A DNA stretch of 8,293 nucleotides from an uncultured Coriobacteriia bacterium (lineage in GTDB: Bacteria; Actinomycetota; Coriobacteriia; Coriobacteriales; QAMH01), in contig CABURF010000037.1 in assembly GCA_902493755.1 (NCBI GenBank), forward strand, positions 1 through 8,293, read 5' to 3'. The notes under the pieces are model-generated. The model was not told the DNA's origin. It ran no database searches and saw only the letters and a list, made by a program, of their open reading frames with translations. Every line of letters starts with the position of its first letter. Position 1 is the stretch's first letter. The translations under genes were made by a program, and so were the position numbers. This document shows positions 1-6,824 of this stretch, in pieces.

Positions 1-894
1 TGCCAGCAGCGACGGTGAAACCGGTGAATGCAGGAATCGACAGGTCGGTCGAGCCTCCCATGATGCCCGACCCCACGATGCCGATGAGCGCAAGCACGAT
101 CATGCCATAGAGCAGGTAGCTCGAAAGGTAATCGCGCGGCTGCAGCAAGATCCAGACGGGTGCGACCGAGGCAAGCAGGATGTAGACGCCGATGATGATC
201 ATCCACGTGGTGTTGTCAAGCGCGATGACTGGAAAGAGAAAGCCCAGCGCAACGACGAGAATAATGATGATAAGAGCCGAAACCACATTGATGGCGGTGG
301 GAATCTTTCGTCCGCGTGTGGCCAGGCCAAAAATAACCGCAACGATGATGAACAGCATCGAAATCATGGCGGTGCGAGTGTTGGCGAGATTCGTCACCTC
401 AATGGTGGCCGCCTTGGCGGCGTCAGCTGGAACCGGGGCAACGGCAAACGTGCTGGCAACGATAGACGCGAAAGCCGCGACCACGAGGATGAGCGTGAGA
501 TATGCGAAGATGCAGAAAAGCTTCTTGGCCATGCCATCGACGTTTTCCTGGATGTCTGCCCCTTGTGTCTAAGCGATGCGAACAGCGCGCCAAAATCGTG
601 CATGGCGCCAATGAAGATGCCGCCGATGAGCACCCACAGCAGTACGGGTACCCAACCAAAGATGGCAGCCTGGATGGGGCCGTTGATGGGACCGGCACCG
701 GCAATCGACGAGAAATGATGACCAAGTACGACGTATGGCGGAGCGGGAACATAATCACGTCCATCCTCAAGCTCGTGAGCAGGCGTGATGCGATCGGCCT
801 TGACGCCCCATTGCTTGGCAAGCCACCCGCCATAAAAGATGTAGCCCAGCACCAAGACCGCTATGGAGACCAACAGAACCAGCATTGCATTCAT
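1..894 (-). pseudogene. cstA: Carbon starvation protein A (CstA family transporter), N-terminal part, frameshifted and cut by the window edge
   Basis: This is a multi-pass membrane transporter of the CstA/BtsT family, whose studied members import pyruvate or peptides during carbon limitation. Frame one runs from ATG 894 for 113 codons: a first membrane helix (residues about 4-22), then family motifs including VVLGHHFSSIAGAGPI and HDFGALFAS. The match then jumps to the next frame from about position 553. That frame stays open to the left edge, with QENVDGMAKKLF, several membrane helices and the signature WILLQPRDYLSSYLLYG. Together about 297 residues are visible, so the C-terminal part lies outside. 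One base appears lost between 553 and 562; HKGQ-S/T-I-QENV would be the restored reading. The start has a good ribosome site (AGAGGTGA, minus strand 908-901). It may be a true pseudogene or a sequencing or assembly error. The family identity is secure; the substrate is not. Confidence 0.88.
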
Positions 895-1000
895 CGAAAC
901 TCACCTCTCGTCTATTCGTTGATGCAGGGATTTTAGTACTTTTGACGATATATGGAAGAAAAATTTAACCGTTGCTAATTCTTATGAGAACCTGCGAAAA
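895..1000 (-). promoter_or_regulatory. Probable cstA promoter and leader region
   Basis: About 60 bases here (roughly 930-990) are clearly more AT-rich than their surroundings and lie just upstream of cstA. Candidate -10 boxes on the minus strand are TACTAA and TATATC, but neither has a convincing -35 partner at 16-18 bases. The region is called from composition and position only. The ribosome site at 901-908 fixes the cstA start. Confidence 0.3.
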
Positions 1001-1051
1001 CGGGCCCCTCCCCCCGCCATTTCGAGCGAAGCGCATGGCATGGCGCCGGCT

Positions 1052-1165
1052 TGTCATTTCGAGCGAAGCCGCCGAAGGCGGCGCAGTCGAAAAATCTCGC
1101 CATCGTGTTGGACGCAGAAGATCTCTCCATTCCACGGCCGAGCGGCCGCTTCAGTCGAGATGACA
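1052..1165. repeat. Intergenic inverted-repeat element (REP/MITE-like)
   Basis: The ends are 17-base inverted repeats: TGTCATTTCGAGCGAAG at 1052-1068 against the complement of CTTCAGTCGAGATGACA at 1149-1165, with 14 of 17 matching. The similarity continues inward on both sides: each half has a GC-rich palindrome (GCCGCC-GAA-GGCGGC at 1068-1082; CGGCCG-AG-CGGCCG at 1135-1148) and then an AATCTC/AGATCT stretch. The element is therefore two inverted copies of one roughly 50-base unit. A partial direct copy, CATTTCGAGCGAAGC, sits just outside at 1018-1032. From memory, similar 'TGTCATTTCGA...GAAATCTC' intergenic repeats are scattered through many bacterial genomes; copy number here cannot be seen. 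It lies 12 bases past the end of the 177-residue gene. Confidence 0.7.
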
Positions 1166-1177
1166 GGGATGTGTCGG

Positions 1178-1711
1178 CTAAAAGGCGTTCGCCTCGAGCG
1201 TGGGCACCATATCAATCCCCATCGCGTTGGCATACACCGTCTCTTCGCCCAAACAGACAACGCATACGCGCAGGTCAGCCCAACCCTTGAGGCCAAACAT
1301 GAAGCTCTTTCGAAAGCGTGTCCTTCGTACATGACGCGCAAGGCCCGCGTCAACGGAATCGGCAATGATGATGAGCGAGAGAAACGAGTTCATGTGATCT
1401 GGCCCAAGCGTGACCTTGGCGATAGCTTCCTTTTTCATGAACGCCACGAGCTCATCGAACATCTCGGCATCCAGATGAGCCGTAAGCATGAAGAACAGAT
1501 ATTCGTGGGAATTGGCTTCCCAGAGTTTGGCGCGCTTCACCAGCACGTATTGCGACGCGCTCGAATGCAGTTCGGCATATCCCGCAAAATCGCGTCCCGC
1601 AAACGAATAGTCACGCTCGACGTCATAATAGGCCTCGTGCGCGACAAGCAAGCGCTCGAGTGCCGCATGCGCCTTCTCGGAAACCGTGGCGGCCACCGAC
1701 ATGTTATGCAT
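1178..1711 (-). CDS. Uncharacterised 177-residue protein, coupled to modD
   Basis: I do not recognise a named domain. It is a soluble mixed alpha/beta protein without signal peptide or membrane helix. The N-terminal half is helical (residues about 1-35), followed by a YVLVKRAKLWEANSHEYLFF segment. A histidine-containing stretch (GPDHMNSF) and a C-terminal block FRKSFMFGLKGWADLRVCVV come next. From memory, short clostridial proteins of unknown function share the 'K.F.FG..GW...R.V.V' ending and the 'Y.L.K.A.LW' motif, so it is probably a conserved family, not a chance frame. The gene starts inside the end of modD: its ATG at 1711 overlaps the TAA stop, and a second ATG at 1702 lies just after the stop. 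There is no strong ribosome site, so translational coupling to modD is likely. The function is unknown; the pairing hints at a related metabolic role. Confidence 0.8.
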   Translation of the reverse strand: MHNMSVAATVSEKAHAALERLLVAHEAYYDVERDYSFAGRDFAGYAELHSSASQYVLVKRAKLWEANSHEYLFFMLTAHLDAEMFDELVAFMKKEAIAKVTLGPDHMNSFLSLIIIADSVDAGLARHVRRTRFRKSFMFGLKGWADLRVCVVCLGEETVYANAMGIDMVPTLEANAF

Positions 1712-2549
1712 CCGCCACCATGCGGGCGCTCATATCGAGCGGCTTGGCAAAGTGCAGGCAGGTCGTTGCGATGCCATCGACGCCACTCGCCGCGTATGCA
1801 CGGGCGTTCTCCATGTTGACGCCACCAGCTGCGATAACCGTGACTTGGGGATTGATGTCCTTGAGGGTGCTCACGAGCTGCGCAAGCTCGCCTGCGGGAA
1901 CTTTATCGAGCTGAACGCCATCAACACCTGCCTCGACAAAGCGCACGGCATCGGACGCAGCGGCCTCGACAAAGAGCTTCTTCTCGCAGCAGCGCGCCTT
2001 GAGCTCGGGAATGTCGGCGATGAGGGTATCAATGCCGCCCTCGTAAAATGCAATATGCTGCGCAAATATAAGCACGGTCTCGGAAAGTCCGAGACGATGC
2101 GGAAAGGAACCGCCCACAAGCGTTGCCTTCGTATCAAGCGGTTTGGTGCCCGACATGCGCTTGCGCGTCGTTAGCACCTCACAATGGGGATTCTCGGCAT
2201 GCACCGCTTCAACCATGACACGCGTCTTGGTCGCCAGCGCACTGTAGTACTCGAAGATGTTAAGACAACACTTCCAGCCCATGTGCAGGACTTCCGCTCG
2301 CCCCCAGACGCGCATGAAAACGTCACCGGGCGCAAGTTGGGCACCCGACGGCTGGATTTCAATACGCTCGGCGCCCAGCATGTGATAGATGCGCTCGGCT
2401 TCCTCGGTGCCGCACAGCACGCCCGCGTCACGCGTGAAGTACTCGATGCAGCCTCGACGGCCGCCGATGCCCAAGACATGCGTGGTCAAGTCGATGCTCG
2501 GGACATCCTCGCTGATGAGCTCTTCGAGGTATGAGTCGGAGATGTACAT
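1704..2549 (-). CDS. modD: ModD-like protein, quinolinate phosphoribosyltransferase (NadC) superfamily
   Basis: The 281-residue product has the usual length and layout of ModD, a NadC-related protein of unclear biochemical role often encoded with molybdate transport genes. Visible features are an N-terminal EDVPSIDLTTH (14-24), a GWKCCLNIFEY helix (91-101) and the phosphoribosyltransferase core TTRKRMSGTKPLDTKA (127-142). GGSFPHRLGLSETVLIF (146-162) and the C-terminal barrel strands VQLDKVPAGELA and AAGGVN (240-245) follow. HRLGLSET with F in place of the NadC lysine region is typical of ModD and not of true NadC, so quinolinate as substrate is doubtful. The start at 2549 is supported by AGGAG five bases upstream and by family length. 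In-frame ATGs at 2609 and 2585 also have purine-rich upstream sequence and would add 20 or 12 residues. No molybdate transporter is visible here. Confidence 0.85.
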   Translation of the reverse strand: MYISDSYLEELISEDVPSIDLTTHVLGIGGRRGCIEYFTRDAGVLCGTEEAERIYHMLGAERIEIQPSGAQLAPGDVFMRVWGRAEVLHMGWKCCLNIFEYYSALATKTRVMVEAVHAENPHCEVLTTRKRMSGTKPLDTKATLVGGSFPHRLGLSETVLIFAQHIAFYEGGIDTLIADIPELKARCCEKKLFVEAAASDAVRFVEAGVDGVQLDKVPAGELAQLVSTLKDINPQVTVIAAGGVNMENARAYAASGVDGIATTCLHFAKPLDMSARMVADA

Positions 2550-2554
2550 GGGCG

Positions 2555-2559
2555 CTCCT
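2555..2559 (-). promoter_or_regulatory. Ribosome binding site of modD
   Basis: AGGAG on the minus strand, with a five-base spacer to ATG 2549. It favours the 281-residue start over longer in-frame alternatives at 2585 and 2609. The latter has AAAGGA six bases upstream and so cannot be wholly excluded. Confidence 0.6.
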
Positions 2560-2668
2560 AGTCTGCGACGATAGATGCCGCCCATACTACCACTCTCCTT
2601 CCCCTCCATCCTGCGTCCTTTCGGAATGCATGCATGCCAGAGCCTCGGAGAATGCACGACCGAGACGA

Positions 2669-2732
2669 GGCGCGGGGGACGTGCGACCGAGGCGAATGGG
2701 TTTCTGAGCCTCGGCCGCACGTCCCCCGCGCC
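2669..2732. repeat. Long GC-rich hairpin / inverted repeat in the modD-PAP2 gap
   Basis: The arms 2669-2693 and 2708-2732 pair at 24 of 25 positions; the single mismatch is A2686 against C2715. The loop is 14 bases (2694-2707). A further GCCTCGG at 2642-2648 could compete with 2708-2714 for pairing with CCGAGGC at 2687-2693, and a looser copy of the left arm (TGCACGACCGAGA, 2653-2665) precedes it. Neither side is followed by a T-run, so it is not an ordinary intrinsic terminator. It lies between divergent genes, where a terminator would not be expected. A palindromic mobile repeat is the likeliest reading; a regulatory RNA or protein site is possible. Confidence 0.75.
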
Positions 2733-2747
2733 CCGCCCCAGACATGC

Positions 2748-2777
2748 CATTTCAATCCCCGTATCCATATGGCACAA
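2748..2777 (+). promoter_or_regulatory. Possible promoter of the PAP2 phosphatase gene
   Basis: TTTCAA and CACAAT are separated by 17 bases just upstream of the PAP2 gene, in locally less GC-rich sequence. Both boxes match the sigma-70 consensus only partly (about 3 and 4 of 6), so this is a weak call from spacing and position. It would put the long hairpin at 2669-2732 outside the PAP2 transcript. Confidence 0.3.
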
Positions 2778-2805
2778 TGCCAGCAATCATCCCGAAAGGA
2801 CCCAC

Positions 2806-3339
2806 ATGGACTTCGCCATACTCTACGGCATCCAGGACTTGCTCGGCTGCCCGCTTCTCGATGCGCTCATGCCCGTCGTCACCGCGTGCGGCGACCATGG
2901 CCTGATTTGGATCATAGCAGGCATCTTGTTGTTCATCTTTCCCAAGACACGCCGTTGGGGTGTCACGCTGCTCGTAACCCTGGCCGTCACCTGGGCCATC
3001 TGCGAGTTTGGCGTCAAGAACCTCGTCGCCCGTCCCCGCCCCTTCATGATTGATTCCAGCTATGCGCTCCTCATCGCGGCTCCGGCCAGTTTCTCGTTTC
3101 CCTCGGGCCATACGCTCTCCTCGTTCCTCGCCGCCACCGTGATCACGCGTGCACCCATCGCCCGCGGCTGGAAGATCGCCGCCTGGATCATGGCTGTCGC
3201 CATCGCGTTCTCGCGCCTCTACCTCTTCGTGCACTTTCCCACCGACGTGCTTGCCGGCGCGATCATCGGCATTCTCGCGGGTCTACTCGGCACCTACATC
3301 AGCACCACGGGCCAGCGTGCCAGGCGCACTGGCTCATAA
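2806..3339 (+). CDS. PAP2-superfamily membrane phosphatase
   Basis: This 177-residue protein belongs to the type 2 phosphatidic acid phosphatase family, integral membrane enzymes that remove phosphate from lipid (pyro)phosphates. All three catalytic motifs are present: K71-x6-R78-P79, PSGH at 99-102 and S136-R137-x5-H143; H102 and H143 are the expected catalytic histidines. Hydrophobic segments lie at about 33-46, 52-68, 86-93, 103-114, 124-135 and 147-165, a normal layout for the short bacterial forms. The start at ATG 2806 has AAAGGA at 2795-2800, five bases upstream; a longer in-frame reading from 2575 would cross the hairpin and lacks support. Candidate substrates are undecaprenyl pyrophosphate or phosphatidylglycerol phosphate, but the sequence alone does not decide. 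The gene seems to stand alone, with 128 bases to the next start. Confidence 0.9.
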   Translation: MDFAILYGIQDLLGCPLLDALMPVVTACGDHGLIWIIAGILLFIFPKTRRWGVTLLVTLAVTWAICEFGVKNLVARPRPFMIDSSYALLIAAPASFSFPSGHTLSSFLAATVITRAPIARGWKIAAWIMAVAIAFSRLYLFVHFPTDVLAGAIIGILAGLLGTYISTTGQRARRTGS

Positions 3340-3409
3340 GCTCGTCAAACTTCGTTATTTGGCTCATTTTTGAGACAGAGAGCCAGGCACGTTTGCCCGA
3401 AAACCCCAT

Positions 3410-3438
3410 TTACCGACAAGCGTCTTGGGGCGTAGAAT
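3410..3438 (+). promoter_or_regulatory. Probable promoter of the helical protein-ygiQ operon
   Basis: A good -10 box, TAGAAT at 3433-3438 (5 of 6 to consensus), lies 17 bases after a poor -35, TTACCG at 3410-3415. Transcription would begin near 3445, leaving a leader of about 23 bases before ATG 3468 and placing the upstream ATG at 3450 almost at the transcript start. Confidence 0.45.
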
Positions 3439-3455
3439 AGACTGACCCCATGTGC

Positions 3456-3462
3456 AAAGGAG
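3456..3462 (+). promoter_or_regulatory. Ribosome binding site that fixes the start at 3468
   Basis: AAAGGAG with a five-base spacer (ATGAG) to ATG 3468. An in-frame ATG at 3450 lies upstream of this site and would include it in the coding sequence, so the shorter start is preferred. Confidence 0.75.
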
Positions 3463-3467
3463 ATGAG

Positions 3468-4280
3468 ATGCCCACAGAGCAGCGGAAAGGTGGAAAGTAC
3501 GCCCCGCCACGGCCCGAAATGACGGCCGCCGAGCGCTACGCCTACAAATCGCTGCCCGAGTCCCTCCGTCGCCGCAAGGAGAGCGTGGACGACACCGTCG
3601 TACGCATCCTCGAATTCCTCGACCTCGTCAAGGAGGTCGGCGATGAAATCTCCGTCATCGGAAACAAGCCCTACGCATCCGAAGGTTCGGGTACCTACGA
3701 CCCCGAGCACGTTACCGAGCGCGAGGAGTTGCTTGGTCGCCAATTTGCCGGCGAGCTTGCAGCGCTCCAGGTCTTCGACCAGGTCAAACACGAGAACATT
3801 CGTCGCGAGGTCGGTCTGCTCGGCAAGGATTTCGTGAAGAAGGTCACTGCCCTCCAGCAGCTCATGGAGTCGTTCTGGGCACGCTTCACAAGCACGATGA
3901 CGCCTTTCACGCGTTCCAAGGCCGCCCAGCTCGACAAGTTCGAGGCCGAGCTACGTCAGCGCCTCGCCGATATCAACTACCTCACGCGTCAACACGCGGA
4001 GCTCATGGCAGCTGCTCAAGACGCCAAGGCGGGCGATCAGGAAGAGACGAACGACGAAATCATCGCCGAGTACCAGGACGACGTCATGTCCTATGTCAAG
4101 GAATACGATGCGCTGCGCGAGGAATACGGCACGCTCGGACGCCTGGCGTTTCGCCGCCGCCGCGAGATACTCGACAAGCTCGCAACACGCGCTGACGCGA
4201 TCAAGGCAATCAACAAGCGCTACGAGCAGTACGATTTCATCGACTTCATCGCATTCGAGCTTCCCGAAGACGAAGAGTAG
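3468..4280 (+). CDS. Uncharacterised charged, largely helical 270-residue protein
   Basis: I recognise no named domain. The protein has no signal peptide and no membrane segment. After a basic, proline-containing N-terminus (1-18) it is strongly charged and predicted by eye to be mostly helix. Stretches likely to form coiled coils lie at about 83-136, 150-186 and 195-250, rich in E, K, R and L; the last 15 residues are acidic (ending PEDEE). It is probably cytoplasmic and perhaps oligomeric. It sits five bases upstream of the ygiQ-type gene and very likely shares its transcript from the promoter near 3433. A conserved pairing would suggest that it works with the radical SAM enzyme, but one genome window cannot show this. 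Codon use matches its neighbours. The function is unknown. Confidence 0.8.
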   Translation: MPTEQRKGGKYAPPRPEMTAAERYAYKSLPESLRRRKESVDDTVVRILEFLDLVKEVGDEISVIGNKPYASEGSGTYDPEHVTEREELLGRQFAGELAALQVFDQVKHENIRREVGLLGKDFVKKVTALQQLMESFWARFTSTMTPFTRSKAAQLDKFEAELRQRLADINYLTRQHAELMAAAQDAKAGDQEETNDEIIAEYQDDVMSYVKEYDALREEYGTLGRLAFRRRREILDKLATRADAIKAINKRYEQYDFIDFIAFELPEDEE

Positions 4281-4285
4281 CCATT

Positions 4286-6076
4286 GTGGCAAGCAACTTT
4301 TTGCCCATGACCCGCGCCGACATGCGCGAGCGCGGTTGGGACGAGCTTGACTTCGTCTACGTGAGCGGCGATGCCTACGTTGATCACCCTTCCTTCGGTG
4401 CCGCAATCATCACTCGCCTGCTCGAATCTCACGGTTTTCGCATCGGCATTATCGCCCAGCCCAACTGGCGCGACCCGTCCTCCGTTACCATTCTTGGAAA
4501 ACCAAGGCTTGGTTTCCTCGTCTCTGCCGGCAACATGGATTCCATGGTCAACCACTATACGGTCGCCAAGAAGCGTCGCCGCTTGGACGCATACTCGCCC
4601 GGTGGTGAAGCCGGCCTACGTCCCGATCACGCCTGCGTTGTCTACGGCAACCTCATTCGCCGCACGTATAAGAAAACGCCCATCATCCTCGGCGGCATCG
4701 AGGCGAGCCTGCGCCGTCTCGCGCATTACGATTACTGGTCGGATAACCTCAAACGTTCCATCTTGCTCGATTCGGGAGCTGATCTCATCTCGTATGGCAT
4801 GGGCGAGCGCTCCATCATCGAGATAGCAGATGCCCTGGCCAGCGGCTTATCGGTGCATGATCTGAGCTTCATTGACGGTACCGTCTACAAGGCACGCTCA
4901 CTCGATCACCTTCCTGACGATGCCGTTATTTTACCGTGCTTCGAGGAGATGCAGCAGGACTCGAGCAAATACGCAACGAGTTTCGCGAAACAGTACGAGA
5001 ACCTTGACCCCTTCTCTGCACACATTCTTGTCGAGGAATACCCGCACAATGTCTTTGTCGTGCAGAACCCGCCGTCAAAACCACTTTCCATGCCCGAAAT
5101 GGACAGCGTCTACGCACTGCCCTACGCCCGTGATGCGCATCCCTCGTACACAACTGGCGTTCCCGCCCTTGCCGAAGTGCGCTTCTCGATCACAAGCAAC
5201 CGCGGCTGCCTTGGCGATTGCTCCTTCTGTTCACTCAACTTTCACCAGGGTCGCATTATCCAGGCACGTAGCCACGAGTCCATCCTCGGCGAGGCGCGTC
5301 TCATGACCGAAGACCCCGCCTTCAAAGGCTACATTCACGACGTCGGCGGCCCTACGGCAAACTTCCGCGTACCCGCCTGCAACAAGCAGCTCAAGAGCGG
5401 AGCCTGCGTGGGCAGGCGCTGCCTGTCGCCAAAGCCATGCAAGAACCTACGTGTCACGCACGAGGACTATCTCGCCCTGTTACGCAAACTGCGCGCTTTA
5501 CCCAATGTCAAGAAGGTGTTTATACGCAGCGGGTTGCGCTTTGATTACATGATGCTCGACGATGATCCGAGCTTTCTACGCGAGCTCGTGAAATACCATG
5601 TGAGCGGTCAACTCCGCGTCGCTCCCGAGCATGCGTCAGATGCGGTGCTCGCAACCATGGGCAAGCCACCCATCAGCGTCTTCAAGCGCTTTGCCACCGC
5701 GTTCAAGCAGGCGACCAAGAAAGCCGGACTCAAACAGTATCTGGTTGCCTATCTCATGTCCTCGCATCCCGGCGCGACACTCGCCGATGCCGTCGAACTT
5801 GCCGAATTCGTACGTGACATGGGCTATAACCCCGAGCAGGTCCAGGACTTCTATCCCACGCCCTCGACGATCTCGACCTGCATGTACTACACGGGACTCG
5901 ACCCGCGCACGATGGAGCCCGTCTACGTTGCGAAAACACCGCACGAAAAGGCCATGCAGCGCGCGCTCATCCAGTACCGCAACCCCAAGAACCGCAAGCT
6001 CGTGAAAGAGGCGCTTCTCAAGGCCGGGCGCGAAGACCTCATCGGCTCCGGACCCAGGTGTCTCATCCGCGAATGA
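4286..6076 (+). CDS. ygiQ: YgiQ-family radical SAM protein
   Basis: This 596-residue protein matches the YgiQ family (UPF0313), radical SAM proteins of unknown reaction. The GTG start at 4286 is chosen because the FLPMTRADM stretch (residues 5-13) corresponds to the conserved FLPMSREEM of E. coli YgiQ; an internal ATG at 4307 would remove it. In order it shows SGDAYVDHPSFG, AGNMDSMVNHYT, GGIEASLRRLAHYDYWSD and the MDSVYALPYARDAHPSY block. The iron-sulfur motif is C308-x3-C312-x2-C315. The DVGGPTANF motif, a second cysteine cluster (about 370-393) and APEH follow, then QDFYPTPSTISTCMYYTG. It is shorter than E. coli YgiQ (about 740 residues), mainly because it lacks the mid-protein insertion and the basic tail. 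It lies five bases after the helical protein gene and converges on the amidase gene across 19 bases. Confidence 0.95.
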   Translation: MASNFLPMTRADMRERGWDELDFVYVSGDAYVDHPSFGAAIITRLLESHGFRIGIIAQPNWRDPSSVTILGKPRLGFLVSAGNMDSMVNHYTVAKKRRRLDAYSPGGEAGLRPDHACVVYGNLIRRTYKKTPIILGGIEASLRRLAHYDYWSDNLKRSILLDSGADLISYGMGERSIIEIADALASGLSVHDLSFIDGTVYKARSLDHLPDDAVILPCFEEMQQDSSKYATSFAKQYENLDPFSAHILVEEYPHNVFVVQNPPSKPLSMPEMDSVYALPYARDAHPSYTTGVPALAEVRFSITSNRGCLGDCSFCSLNFHQGRIIQARSHESILGEARLMTEDPAFKGYIHDVGGPTANFRVPACNKQLKSGACVGRRCLSPKPCKNLRVTHEDYLALLRKLRALPNVKKVFIRSGLRFDYMMLDDDPSFLRELVKYHVSGQLRVAPEHASDAVLATMGKPPISVFKRFATAFKQATKKAGLKQYLVAYLMSSHPGATLADAVELAEFVRDMGYNPEQVQDFYPTPSTISTCMYYTGLDPRTMEPVYVAKTPHEKAMQRALIQYRNPKNRKLVKEALLKAGREDLIGSGPRCLIRE

Positions 6077-6095
6077 GGCCAGCGAGGGCCGCTCC

Positions 6096-6824
6096 CTACA
6101 AATGTGTACCCTTAGCTCGATAGTTGGCCAGATATGCCGCAAACTCCGGGCTCGTATCCGAATTGCCCGTGCGCCATCCCTTGTGATCGATGATGCGGCT
6201 CTCGAAGCCGTAGTAGCTATTGATGTAGGCGATGAGCGCATCCACGGCGTCGAGCTGCGCCTCGGGATAATCCTGTCCACCCACATGCGCCATCTCGATG
6301 CCAACCGAATACGAATTCATCCCGTAATCGGCCATATCGCTGCCGATGGGGACCGTCCCCACCTTATCGTCGCGTGACTCGTCCATAACGCCGTAGAGCT
6401 CGTTGTGACCGGCATCGCCGAAGCCGGCATGGTGCGCGATGCGGTCGAGCGGCACGCACTGCACAATGCTACCGTCACGGTTGACGATGAAGTGCGCTGC
6501 CACACCCGTACCTGCCTGGTCCCAGTACTCGACGATGCTCGCGGCATCGGCCTCGCTCTCGGTGTCATGCAAGACGATGTAGCGCTGGTACTCCCGGCCC
6601 TTCTCGCCGTGATCGAATGCCGGACGCATGTCCTCCACGAGATCCAGCTGCTCGAGCTGCGCCTCGACGACGCCGACCGCCTGCGCTGCCTTGTTGCCAA
6701 TCGTCGCTGATGCGGCACTCGTTGCCGATGACGCAACTGGCGCTTCAGCCCCCGGCGCACAGCCCGCGAGTGCGCAGGCGCCCGCAAGCACAGCAGCGAG
6801 CATGTATGTGATGGGCTTTTTCAT
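6096..6824 (-). CDS. Lipoprotein N-acetylmuramoyl-L-alanine amidase (Amidase_2/PGRP fold)
   Basis: The predicted product (242 residues) cleaves the bond between N-acetylmuramic acid and L-alanine of peptidoglycan, outside the membrane. The N-terminus is a lipoprotein signal: MKKP, a hydrophobic stretch, then lipobox LAGC with lipidated C22. A linker rich in A, S and T (about 23-50) follows. The Amidase_2 domain spans about 78-235: YIVLHDTES with H86, AAHFIVNRDGSIVQCVP, HHAG, SVGIEM with E177, and IIDHKGWRTGNSDTSPEF with H214 and D223. H86, H214 and D223 fit the zinc ligands and E177 the catalytic glutamate. The position of the lysine in AmpD-type 'KTD' is Asn here (NSD). ATG 6824 is chosen for its signal peptide; a longer reading from 6920 would run into the dapL start. 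It has only a weak ribosome site and a possible -10 that would make the mRNA leaderless. Confidence 0.9.
   Translation of the reverse strand: MKKPITYMLAAVLAGACALAGCAPGAEAPVASSATSAASATIGNKAAQAVGVVEAQLEQLDLVEDMRPAFDHGEKGREYQRYIVLHDTESEADAASIVEYWDQAGTGVAAHFIVNRDGSIVQCVPLDRIAHHAGFGDAGHNELYGVMDESRDDKVGTVPIGSDMADYGMNSYSVGIEMAHVGGQDYPEAQLDAVDALIAYINSYYGFESRIIDHKGWRTGNSDTSPEFAAYLANYRAKGTHL

Noticed and set aside
192..936. Plus-strand open frames opposite cstA
   Set aside because: They are shadows of the minus-strand transporter, whose membrane helices and CstA motifs are clear.
1040..1819. 259-codon plus-strand open frame across the repeat and the 177-residue gene
   Set aside because: It begins inside the inverted-repeat element, runs antisense to two better supported genes and shows no family features.
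2669..2732. Molybdenum-cofactor riboswitch upstream of modD
   Set aside because: Considered because of modD, but the region is essentially one long hairpin and I could not find the multi-stem core of that riboswitch.
3360..3385. Terminator for the PAP2 gene (TGGCTC...GAGCCA)
   Set aside because: The stem is only six bases with a 14-base loop and no T-run after it, so it could easily be chance.
3426..3450. TGGGG-N15-CCCCA palindrome around the -10 box, as an operator
   Set aside because: The arms are only five bases of simple sequence, too weak to claim.
6077..6095. Bidirectional terminator between ygiQ and the amidase gene
   Set aside because: The 19-base gap has only a four-base GGCC pairing and no T-runs.
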